Assembly: GCF_016918565.1 (NCBI RefSeq)
Contig: NZ_JAFFQD010000011.1
Coordinates: 1 to 64,000, forward strand
DNA length: 64,000 nucleotides
Direction: 5' to 3'
Source of the DNA: Desulfogranum marinum
GTDB taxonomy: Bacteria; Desulfobacterota; Desulfobulbia; Desulfobulbales; Desulfobulbaceae
Shown here: one piece after another, positions 7,825-15,656 of the stretch
Position numbering within the stretch: the stretch's first letter is position 1
How the letters are laid out: each line of letters starts with the position of its first letter
Made by a program: the position numbers and the translations under genes
The notes under the pieces: generated by a model
Told to the model about the DNA's origin: nothing
Database searches by the model: none
What the model saw: the letters and a program-made list of their open reading frames with translations, nothing else

Positions 7825-9108
7825 TTACACGGCCTGCAGCGCTTGGTCTAGATCCCAAAAAATGTCTTCGATATCCTCCAGGCCAATGCTGAGTCGAACC
7901 ATATCAGGCTGTACACCTGCCTGGATTAACTCTTCAGCCTCAAGCTGGGAATGGGTTGTGCTTGCAGGATGAATGGCAAGACTTTTTGCATCCCCCACAT
8001 TGGCAACGTGGCTAAACAAACAAAGATTATCAATAAATTTCTGGCCTGCTTCCGCACCGCCTTTAATGCCAAAGGTCAGGATAGCCCCAGCTCCTTGGGG
8101 TAGATACTTTTGCACCCGCTCATGGCTTGGATGAGAGGTGAGCCCGGGGTACGAAACCCAGGCAACCTTTTCATGCTGCTCGAGATATTTTGCAGTCTTG
8201 AGAGTATTAGCCACATGTTTTTCCATGCGCAAACTCAACGTCTCTACCCCCTGGGTAGTCAACCAGCTGTTAAAAGGTGCCTGGGACGCACCAATATCTC
8301 GCAATATCTGTACTCTGGCTTTTAATATAAAAGCTGCTGACCCCAAATCGGAATAGACAAGCCCATGATATGACGGGTCTGGTTCAGTGAAATTAGCAAA
8401 CCTACCGCTGGTCCAATCAAAATTACCGCCATCAACCAGCATTCCCCCGATGCTTGTCCCATGTCCGTTTAAAAACTTGGTGGTACTGTGCGTTACAATA
8501 TTTGCTCCCCACTCTAATGGTCGGCACAAGTAGGGTGTTGCCAGCGTGTTATCGATCGCAAGTGGAACATTGGCAGCAGCAGCGATTTTCGCTACCTCTA
8601 CAAACGGAAACACGGTCAAACCTGGATTTCCCAGCGTTTCGCCATATATTAATTTAGTATTGGGCTGGATAGCTTTGGCAAATGCATCGGGATCTTCAGG
8701 ATCTGCAAAGCTGACTTCTATTCCCAGACGAGGCAGAGTGTAATGCAACTGGTTGTAAGTACCGCCGTAAAGACTACTGCTGCTGACAATATGATCACCA
8801 CTGCTACAGAGAGTCAAAAACAACATGGTCTGCGCTCCATGCCCACTGCTTGCCGCCAACGCGCCGACGCCTCCCTCAAGATCAGCGAGACGCTGCTCCA
8901 GCACGTCAGTGGTAGGGTTCATGATCCGTGTATATATGTTGCCGAACTCCTTAAGCGCAAAAAGATTTGCAGCGTGTTGGGTATTTTTAAAGGTATAAGA
9001 GGTCGTCTGGTAAAGAGGGACGGCTCTGCTTCCGGTCGCCTCATCGGCCACCTGTCCTGCATGAAGCTGACGGGTATTAAACCCAAACTGTCGTGAGGTA
9101 TTTTTCAT
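7825..9108 (-). CDS. metY: O-acetylhomoserine aminocarboxypropyltransferase
   Basis: A 427-residue PLP enzyme of the Cys/Met-metabolism family. It makes homocysteine directly from O-acetylhomoserine and sulfide, fitting a sulfide-producing organism. Features include NTRQLHAGQ at the start, PLYQTTSY, the YTRIMNPTTDVLEQRLADLEGG block, SSLYGGTYNQ, and PLP lysine K211 in THSTTKFLNGHG. The C-terminal LSIGLEDIEDI is typical of MetY. The start at 9108 is chosen over an upstream in-frame start at 9174 because GGAG lies 7 bases before it and the family begins here. Convergent with the VKOR gene. A sigma-70-like promoter lies at 9154-9181. Confidence 0.93.
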   Translation of the reverse strand: MKNTSRQFGFNTRQLHAGQVADEATGSRAVPLYQTTSYTFKNTQHAANLFALKEFGNIYTRIMNPTTDVLEQRLADLEGGVGALAASSGHGAQTMLFLTLCSSGDHIVSSSSLYGGTYNQLHYTLPRLGIEVSFADPEDPDAFAKAIQPNTKLIYGETLGNPGLTVFPFVEVAKIAAAANVPLAIDNTLATPYLCRPLEWGANIVTHSTTKFLNGHGTSIGGMLVDGGNFDWTSGRFANFTEPDPSYHGLVYSDLGSAAFILKARVQILRDIGASQAPFNSWLTTQGVETLSLRMEKHVANTLKTAKYLEQHEKVAWVSYPGLTSHPSHERVQKYLPQGAGAILTFGIKGGAEAGQKFIDNLCLFSHVANVGDAKSLAIHPASTTHSQLEAEELIQAGVQPDMVRLSIGLEDIEDIFWDLDQALQAV

Positions 9109-9153
9109 ACATTTCTCCGCTATGAAATAGAAATTTCCTAGATGCTGATAAAA

Positions 9154-9181
9154 ACAATACGTTTCTCTCAACACCTGTCAA
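9154..9181 (-). promoter_or_regulatory. Putative sigma-70 promoter of metY
   Basis: On the minus strand TTGACA (9176-9181) is followed after 16 bases by TATTGT (9154-9159), 46 bp before the metY start. No SAM-I riboswitch core is visible between promoter and gene. Confidence 0.5.
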
Positions 9182-9436
9182 GTGTAATGGAGAGCACCTT
9201 CACTCCAGACGTTCTCCCTGGAGAAATCGGCACAATGTGAGACAAAATGTTTTTGGAAAATTCGCTCCGCAACCGACTTTTACTCAATCTTTTGTCGATA
9301 CCACAAAGTATATTTCACTTCAGCAACATGAAATAATTAACGGGAGTGCATCTTTTTTCATTAAGCGCGCCCCTAAAAATGAAAAATTTGCTACAATCCC
9401 AACTTCAATCTAAAAATACAATCAAGGAGCCCCATC

Positions 9437-10435
9437 ATGAAACACCCCCCTTTTTTGAGGACTGTCCTTATCGCTCTCTTCTGCACACTAATTATGGTAC
9501 CGTGGCCGGCCATGGCAAAAAAAATTAAGGTTGCCGGTATCTACACCCAACCTATCCAGCAAAAATGGGATGCCTGTCTGCACAAGGCACTGACCAAGAT
9601 CGCCGAGGGTGGTACTATTGAATATGTTTATTCTGAAAAAGTAGCCAACACCGATTACATCAGGGTTCTGCGAGAATATTCAGAATCCGGGGTAGATCTC
9701 ATCATTGGCGAGGCTTTTGGTATTTCCAGGGATGTTCGGAAAGTTGCGGACGATTATCCCAAGATTGCCTACCTCATGGGAGACTCCTTTGGTCCCTACG
9801 GAAGCAACATGGCCGTCTTTGACAACTATATTCACGAACCTTGCTACCTGATGGGTATGATTGCCGGCAAGATGACGAAAACCAACAAAATCGGTATGGT
9901 AGGCGGCTATCCCATCGGTGAGGTTAACCGGCTGTTCAACGCTTTTATGGAAGGTGCCAAAGCAGTAAATCCGGCAGCACAATTCAAAGTCTCTTTCATC
10001 GGCGCCTGGTACGATCCCCCCAAGGCTAAAGAATTTGCCTATGCGCAGATAGAATCCGGAGTAGATATCCTCTACGCAGAACGCGCCGGTGTGGTTGATG
10101 CAGCACGTGAAAAGAACATTATCGCTTTTGGCAATGTCAACGACATGAACAAAGAGGAAAACGGAACCGATGTGGTCGTTACCTCTGCTCTTTGGAATAT
10201 GGAACCGGCTATTGCCCATGCCATTGAGAGGGTAAAAGCGGGTACTTTTACTGCTGAAGATTATCGAGAATGGACCATGATGGCCAAAGGCGGCGCCTCT
10301 CTTGCTCCTTTCTATGAGTTTGAATCGAAAATTGATGCAGACGTTCTGAAAGAGGTTGAGCAAAATGCAGCCGCGATAAAAACAGGGCAACTGACTATTA
10401 CCATCAATGACAAAGAACCGAAGTCAACCTTCTGA
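9437..10435 (+). CDS. BMP-family periplasmic binding protein (nucleoside/nucleobase ABC importer)
   Basis: 332 residues with a cleavable signal peptide (1-28, ending PWPAMA); there is no lipobox cysteine, so it is a soluble periplasmic protein. The mature part is a PnrA/Med (BMP) fold: VDLIIGEAFGIS, KIAYLMGDSFG, EPCYLMGMIAGKMTKTNKIG, and DILYAERAGVVDAAREKNI. The family binds nucleosides and related compounds. Ribosome site AAGGAG. It is first in a run 9437-14050 with the ATPase and two permeases; the cytosine-deaminase-like gene follows. A strong hairpin directly after it probably protects its mRNA, giving more binding protein than transporter. Confidence 0.9.
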   Translation: MKHPPFLRTVLIALFCTLIMVPWPAMAKKIKVAGIYTQPIQQKWDACLHKALTKIAEGGTIEYVYSEKVANTDYIRVLREYSESGVDLIIGEAFGISRDVRKVADDYPKIAYLMGDSFGPYGSNMAVFDNYIHEPCYLMGMIAGKMTKTNKIGMVGGYPIGEVNRLFNAFMEGAKAVNPAAQFKVSFIGAWYDPPKAKEFAYAQIESGVDILYAERAGVVDAAREKNIIAFGNVNDMNKEENGTDVVVTSALWNMEPAIAHAIERVKAGTFTAEDYREWTMMAKGGASLAPFYEFESKIDADVLKEVEQNAAAIKTGQLTITINDKEPKSTF

Positions 10436-10444
10436 TTCTACCGT

Positions 10445-10480
10445 TTCAGGCCATGGCGTTTTTTTACTCCATGGCCTGAA
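10445..10480 (+). promoter_or_regulatory. 12-bp perfect stem-loop between binding protein and ATPase
   Basis: TTCAGGCCATGG (10445-10456) pairs perfectly with CCATGGCCTGAA (10469-10480). The T-run lies in the loop, not after the stem. It is best read as an mRNA-stabilising or partial-attenuation hairpin within the transport operon. Confidence 0.65.
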
Positions 10481-10494
10481 CCCGATTACGCCCT

Positions 10495-12048
10495 ATGAGT
10501 TCAGTAGCCTCTCCTGTCCTACAGCTTCACAACATCACCAAAACCTTTGGTTCTCTTGTTGCCAATGACAACATCTCCCTCACCCTGAGACAAGGTGAGA
10601 TGCTCGCCTTGCTTGGTGAAAATGGTGCAGGCAAGACGACTTTGATGAATATCCTTTTTGGCCATTATGTAGCCACACAAGGCCATATTGAAATATACGG
10701 CAAACCGCTTGTCAAAGGATCACCCAAAGCAGCACTGGCAACAGGAATAGGAATGGTGCATCAGCACTTCACCCTTGCTGAAAACATGACTGTTCTCGAA
10801 AATATCATACTCGGCACAGAACCTATTTTTCGTTTGCGGCATCATCTCAGTACGGCCAGAGCAAAGCTGCTCAAGCTCTCCATGCAGTTTGCCCTCCACG
10901 TGGACTGGAATACGCTTGTTAAAGACCTTTCCATCGGCCAACGCCAAAGAGTGGAAATCCTGAAGGCACTCTATCGTGATGTAAAAATTTTAATTTTAGA
11001 TGAACCGACAGCTGTCCTTACCCCACAGGAAAGCGACAAACTTTTCACAACCCTTCGCCTGCTCACCGGCAAAGGGCTGTCAGTTATTTTTATAACCCAC
11101 AAACTCAAAGAGGCGCTCTCCGGTAGCGATCGGTGCGTAGTGCTGCGCCATGGCCGTGTAGTCTATGAAACGGCCACCAAAGGCATAAAGGCGAGCACAC
11201 TCGCCAAGGCAATGGTTGGCGGCGCCTTGCCGGAAATTAAGAAAAAAAAATCTACAACCTCTTCGCAACAACTGCTTTCATGCAGCAACATTTCAATTTT
11301 CGGCAGCCAGCACCAACCTCTTCTGGACGGAATAAATCTGCATCTTTTCAAAGGCGAAATCCTAGGGATTGCCGGCGTTTCCGGCAACGGACAGATGCAG
11401 CTGGCCGATATGCTAAGCGGTATGCAGGCTCCAGACAGCGGAGAGATACAACTGGAAGGTGAGCGTATCACTCACCATACGCCCCGAGAAATGATGTCAG
11501 CAGGAATCGGTCGAATCCCGGAAGATCGCACCTCCACCGGCATCATAGGCGACATGCCGGTACGGGAAAATATTGCCTTGGAACATTATCAGGAGCCGGG
11601 CTTGTCACGCTTTGGTCTGCTTAAGTTCGGAAGTATTGAAGCATACGCAAAGGATCTGATAAAAAAGTTTGATATCCGCTGTCCCTCAACTGAAACACCG
11701 GTACGAAACCTTTCCGGAGGAAACATTCAAAAGCTCATTCTTGCCAGAGTTCTTTCTCGAAAGCCCATTGTCCTTGTTGCCAGCCAGCCTACATGGGGAT
11801 TGGATGTCGGTGCAACAGCCTTTGTCCACGAACAACTTCTCCAAGCAAAGCTGGAAGGATCCGGCATCCTGCTCATTTCTGAAGATCTAGATGAATTGTT
11901 GCAGCTTTCAGACCGTATTCAGGTTCTGTACAAAGGAAAAATATCAGCACCGGTATCACCGGACCAAGTGAATGCAGCTACTCTTGGCCTTGCCATGAGC
12001 GGCCATTTGGAAGAATTTTCTCAACAAATAGGCCAACCAGCGCCCTAA
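10495..12048 (+). CDS. Duplicated ABC ATPase of the BMP-type nucleoside importer
   Basis: 517 residues with two ATPase domains, as in ribose/nucleoside importers of the RbsA/NupA type. Domain 1 has Walker A GENGAGKTT (41-49), signature LSIGQRQRVEI and LILDEPTAVLTPQE. Domain 2 starts near 265, with the degenerate Walker A GVSGNGQMQ usual for this family, signature LSGGNIQKLILARVL and a non-catalytic LVASQPTWGLDVGA. Only the first site should hydrolyse ATP efficiently, as in relatives. It sits between the binding protein and two permeases and works on the inner membrane face. Confidence 0.92.
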   Translation: MSSVASPVLQLHNITKTFGSLVANDNISLTLRQGEMLALLGENGAGKTTLMNILFGHYVATQGHIEIYGKPLVKGSPKAALATGIGMVHQHFTLAENMTVLENIILGTEPIFRLRHHLSTARAKLLKLSMQFALHVDWNTLVKDLSIGQRQRVEILKALYRDVKILILDEPTAVLTPQESDKLFTTLRLLTGKGLSVIFITHKLKEALSGSDRCVVLRHGRVVYETATKGIKASTLAKAMVGGALPEIKKKKSTTSSQQLLSCSNISIFGSQHQPLLDGINLHLFKGEILGIAGVSGNGQMQLADMLSGMQAPDSGEIQLEGERITHHTPREMMSAGIGRIPEDRTSTGIIGDMPVRENIALEHYQEPGLSRFGLLKFGSIEAYAKDLIKKFDIRCPSTETPVRNLSGGNIQKLILARVLSRKPIVLVASQPTWGLDVGATAFVHEQLLQAKLEGSGILLISEDLDELLQLSDRIQVLYKGKISAPVSPDQVNAATLGLAMSGHLEEFSQQIGQPAP

Positions 12049-12056
12049 AAAAAGAT

Positions 12057-13106
12057 ATGCGACTCGAACAACGCGAAAACATTTCCCCTTACCTGCGCAT
12101 TGCAGCTCCGCTGCTGGCGGTACTGGTCGCCTTGGGCTTCTGCAGTGTGCTCATTCTATGGTCAGGCCACTCACCGCTGACTGCTTTTTTGTTTCTGCTC
12201 AAAGGTAGCCTTGGATCTAAATTTGCGATAACCGAAACCCTCACCCGTGCTACTCCGCTCATTTTCACAGGGCTTGCCGCAGCGGTTGCTTTTCGGGCAC
12301 AGCTCTGGAACATAGGGGCCGAAGGCCAGCTTTATGCCGGCGCCTGCATGGCAACCCTGCTCGGCACAGGTATGCTCCCCCTACCGGGCTGGTTCATGAT
12401 CCCCTTCCTCTTTCTGGCCGGTGCAATAGCAGGTGGGCTTTTACTCCTTGGTCCCACTCTGCTCAAAACTTGGTTTTCAGTGGATGAAGTGGTAACAACC
12501 TTGCTGCTTAATTTCATTACCCTGCTCTTTGTAAATTGGCTGGTATTCGGCCCATGGAAAGACCCCATGGCCATGGGTTGGCCCCAGGCTGCTCCGGTGA
12601 TAGACAGTGCGGTTTTACCTATTCTGTTGCCCAAAACAAGGTTGCACGTAGGCTTTATCATTGCCCTTGCAAGCGCAATGATCACATGGGTGACACTCCG
12701 TTTTTCTCGCCTCGGGTTTGAAATCAGAGCTGTGGGACATAACAAGCATGCCAGCCGTTTTGCAGGTATTCCGGTCCGGAAGACCATCCTCTTTACCGCT
12801 TTTTTTTCAGGTGGTCTGGCTGGATTTGCGGGGGTCTCAGAGGTATGCGGTCTTAAAGGCTACCTGACGCTTGACCTTTCCCCCGGGTTTGGCTACTCAG
12901 GTATTGTGGTGGCCATGCTGGCTGCGCTACATCCCCTGGGAGTCGTCCTTGCTGCACTGTTTATTGCCGCAATATCCATCGGCGCAGACTCAATGAGTCG
13001 CAGCCTTAACATCTCCAACTATATTGCCGATGTAGCCACTGCAGTTTCTCTGTTAAGCGTGCTGGCAGCAATGCTGTTGGCCCGTTTTCGATTGCGTTGG
13101 AGGTAG
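12057..13106 (+). CDS. ABC permease of nucleoside importer, first subunit
   Basis: 349 residues with 8-10 membrane segments, of the branched-chain/ribose-type permease superfamily (YufP/NupB-like). Conserved elements: ATPLIFTGLAAAVAFRAQLWNIGAEGQLYAGA near 65-95, and VDEVVTTLLLNFI. LRFSRLGFEIRAVGHNKHASRFAGIP, near residue 215, is the EAA-like cytoplasmic loop that contacts the ATPase. It starts 8 bp after the ATPase stop and overlaps the next permease by 10 bp, so translation is coupled. Confidence 0.9.
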   Translation: MRLEQRENISPYLRIAAPLLAVLVALGFCSVLILWSGHSPLTAFLFLLKGSLGSKFAITETLTRATPLIFTGLAAAVAFRAQLWNIGAEGQLYAGACMATLLGTGMLPLPGWFMIPFLFLAGAIAGGLLLLGPTLLKTWFSVDEVVTTLLLNFITLLFVNWLVFGPWKDPMAMGWPQAAPVIDSAVLPILLPKTRLHVGFIIALASAMITWVTLRFSRLGFEIRAVGHNKHASRFAGIPVRKTILFTAFFSGGLAGFAGVSEVCGLKGYLTLDLSPGFGYSGIVVAMLAALHPLGVVLAALFIAAISIGADSMSRSLNISNYIADVATAVSLLSVLAAMLLARFRLRWR

Positions 13107-14050
13107 AGATGGATATCCTGCTTTTTTTTATGGAAACCGGTTTTTGGATTGCGACCATCAGGATGGCAACGCCCCTTATATTCGGCACCCTGGGTGAATT
13201 AATCTGTGAGCGTGCCGGAGTACTCAATCTCGGCATCGAAGGCATCATGGCTGCCGGTTGCATGGCGGGATGGACATGGGTGTATTTTGGCGGAGATTTA
13301 TGGGGCGGCGTTTTGTTTGCCGCCTTTATCGGTGCCCTGTTCGGCTTACTCCATTCGCTCTTTACCGTCCACCTCGGCCTTTCTCAGCACGTCACAGGAC
13401 TGGGAATCACCATGCTGGCAGCGGCACTTTCTTCCTTTGTCTTTAAGATGCTTTTGCCCAAGGCAACCACGCCACCCAAAATCATCCCTTTTGCCAACCT
13501 TGATCTTCCCTGGCTGGCTGATATCCCTTTCCTTGGTCCGATCCTGACCCACCAATCGCCACTCACCTTGCTGGCCTTTTTCTTGGTTGTCCTTGTCTCC
13601 TACCTGCTATATAAAACACCGGTTGGCCTCTCATTACGAATGTGCGGGGAAAATCCCCTTGCTGTAGAAGCACAAGGATTGTCCGTATACACCATCAGAA
13701 CAGGAGCCGTGGTTGTTGGAAGCAGCTTCATGGCAGTCGGCGGAGCCTTTCTCACCCTATCCGCCTTTGATGCGTTTTACATAGGCATGGTAAACGGCCG
13801 CGGCTGGATCTGCATCGCTCTGGTGGTATTTTCTTCGTGGAAACCTTGGAAAGCACTGCTTGGTACCATGCTGTTCGCAGCTTTCGATGCCATGCAGATG
13901 CGGGTTCAACAACAGTCGGCCATGGTCATCCCCTACCAATTTTACCTGATGCTACCCTATATTTTTTCTATACTTGCCATGGTTATAATGTCGAGGCGGG
14001 CTGCCTACCCAAAAGCCCTGCTGATTCCATTTAGAAAAGGCGAACGTTAG
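13097..14050 (+). CDS. ABC permease of nucleoside importer, second subunit
   Basis: 317 residues with about eight membrane segments, the paralogous partner (YufQ/NupC-like) of the preceding permease. RMATPLIFGTLGELICERAGVLNLGIEGIMAAG is the diagnostic N-terminal block; VGLSLRMCGENPLAVEAQGLSVYTIR is the ATPase-contact loop. It overlaps the previous gene by 10 bp, an efficient coupling for a 1:1 heterodimer. A 135-bp AT-rich spacer separates it from the deaminase-like gene, which may have its own promoter. Confidence 0.9.
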   Translation: MEVEMDILLFFMETGFWIATIRMATPLIFGTLGELICERAGVLNLGIEGIMAAGCMAGWTWVYFGGDLWGGVLFAAFIGALFGLLHSLFTVHLGLSQHVTGLGITMLAAALSSFVFKMLLPKATTPPKIIPFANLDLPWLADIPFLGPILTHQSPLTLLAFFLVVLVSYLLYKTPVGLSLRMCGENPLAVEAQGLSVYTIRTGAVVVGSSFMAVGGAFLTLSAFDAFYIGMVNGRGWICIALVVFSSWKPWKALLGTMLFAAFDAMQMRVQQQSAMVIPYQFYLMLPYIFSILAMVIMSRRAAYPKALLIPFRKGER

Positions 14051-14185
14051 CCCGGATTTCTCATGAACTTTTTGTTTTTAAACTCAATTAATTGATATTA
14101 TTGTTTAAAGAGTAATTGTACAATTAACAGTCTGTTTTTCGTTTTCATTCAAAAAGTTCCCCCTTCGGGTTAGAGGTACATACAC

Positions 14186-15466
14186 ATGATCGACCTGCTC
14201 ATCACCAATGCGGTTGTGGCAAACTTCTCCGAACCAGTTGACATTGCCGTTAACGAGGGCTTTATTCTTGATATCGGTCCATCACTGTCCCACCAGGCTT
14301 CGCAGCACATAAACGCAGGCGGCCAATTGGTAAGCCCACCGTTTGTTGACAGCCACTTCCACATGGATGCCACCCTTTCCATGGGCCTGCCAAGGATGAA
14401 TGAGAGCGGCACCCTGCTGGAAGGGATACAGGTGTGGGGTGAGCTCAAACCTTCTCTAACACCAGAGGCAATCAAAGCCAGGGCCAAACAACTGCTCTCC
14501 TGGTCCATAGCACAGGGTACGCTTGCTATCCGTACCCATGTGGACGTCACCGACCCCACCCTTATGGCAGCACAGGTGCTACTGGAACTGCGCAAAGAAA
14601 TGCGTCCCTGGGTTGACCTACAACTTGTTGCCTTTCCTCAGGACGGTATACTCCGCACTTCCCAGGGCAAAGCATTACTCCTGAAAGCTCTGGATCTTGG
14701 CGTTGATGTTGTTGGTGGCATCCCCCACTTTGAGCGCACCATGGCACAGGGCAGAGAATCCGTTCGCTGGCTCTGCGAGGTCGCTGCTGAAAAGGGGCTT
14801 ATGGTGGACATGCATTGTGACGAGAGTGATGATCCTCTCTCCAGACATGTTGAAAGTCTCGCATTTGAAACCCATCGACTTGGACTTGGAGGAAGAGTTA
14901 CCGGCTCACACCTGACCAGCATGCACTCCATGGACAACTACTATGTCAGCAAACTCCTCCCTTTAATGGCAGAATCCGGGATGCATGTGGTTTGCAATCC
15001 ATTGGTCAACATTCACCTCCAGGGGAGACACGATACGTATCCCAAACGCAGAGGACTGACCAGAGTACCTGAATTGCTTCAGGCCGGAGTGAACGTGGCC
15101 TTTGGTCACGACGATATTATGGACCCCTGGTACCCCATGGGCAGCCACGACATGCTTGATGTCGCCCATATGGGGGCCCACTGTCTACAAATGATGGGCA
15201 CCTCCCAACTTACAACTCTTTTTGAAATGGTCACAACCAGAGCAGCCAACATTTTGCACCTTAACAACTACGGAATAGCACCTGGTTGCAAGGCTGATTT
15301 TGTTATTCTCCAGGCACAGAGTATCTTGGATGCCATTCGACTACGGCCGGCACGTTTATTTGTTATCCGCAACGGAAAAATTATTGCCCAGACGACTCCA
15401 AAAGAAACCACGGTCTTTGACGAAGACAAATTGCAAACAGTTGACTTTCAGCTCCATCGTAATTGA
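14186..15466 (+). CDS. Cytosine-deaminase-like amidohydrolase
   Basis: 426 residues, metal-dependent amidohydrolase of the CodA family. Motifs: DSHFHMD (metal ligands HxH), GLPRMNESGTLLEGIQVWGE (CodA-type segment), GIPHFE, DMHCDESDDP (His and Glu near the metal and substrate), GSHLTSMHSM, and GHDDIMDPWYPMG (catalytic Asp). E. coli CodA converts cytosine to uracil; relatives act on isoguanine, creatinine-like or triazine compounds. Directly behind a BMP-type importer, it probably deaminates the imported base, freeing ammonia and uracil for salvage. Exact substrate not provable here. Ribosome site GGGTTAGAGG is rather far from the ATG. Confidence 0.82.
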   Translation: MIDLLITNAVVANFSEPVDIAVNEGFILDIGPSLSHQASQHINAGGQLVSPPFVDSHFHMDATLSMGLPRMNESGTLLEGIQVWGELKPSLTPEAIKARAKQLLSWSIAQGTLAIRTHVDVTDPTLMAAQVLLELRKEMRPWVDLQLVAFPQDGILRTSQGKALLLKALDLGVDVVGGIPHFERTMAQGRESVRWLCEVAAEKGLMVDMHCDESDDPLSRHVESLAFETHRLGLGGRVTGSHLTSMHSMDNYYVSKLLPLMAESGMHVVCNPLVNIHLQGRHDTYPKRRGLTRVPELLQAGVNVAFGHDDIMDPWYPMGSHDMLDVAHMGAHCLQMMGTSQLTTLFEMVTTRAANILHLNNYGIAPGCKADFVILQAQSILDAIRLRPARLFVIRNGKIIAQTTPKETTVFDEDKLQTVDFQLHRN

Positions 15467-15656
15467 TACCATAGGTGCTTACATACTTGACTCAAGCGCC
15501 CTCTTAGGGCACATGCATAATATTGATGGGTATAGTGTAATTACATTCTTCAATCGACTGCGGTAAAAAGATCATCTTCCACGCCCAGGTACATGGTGAG
15601 CACGGCCGATAGACCAGCACTTACGAATTATCAGCAAAGGACACCCTGCAAACTTC

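Noticed and set aside
9109-9436. SAM riboswitch before metY
   Set aside because: A CTCCAG/CTGGAG hairpin exists, but the SAM-I core sequences are absent.
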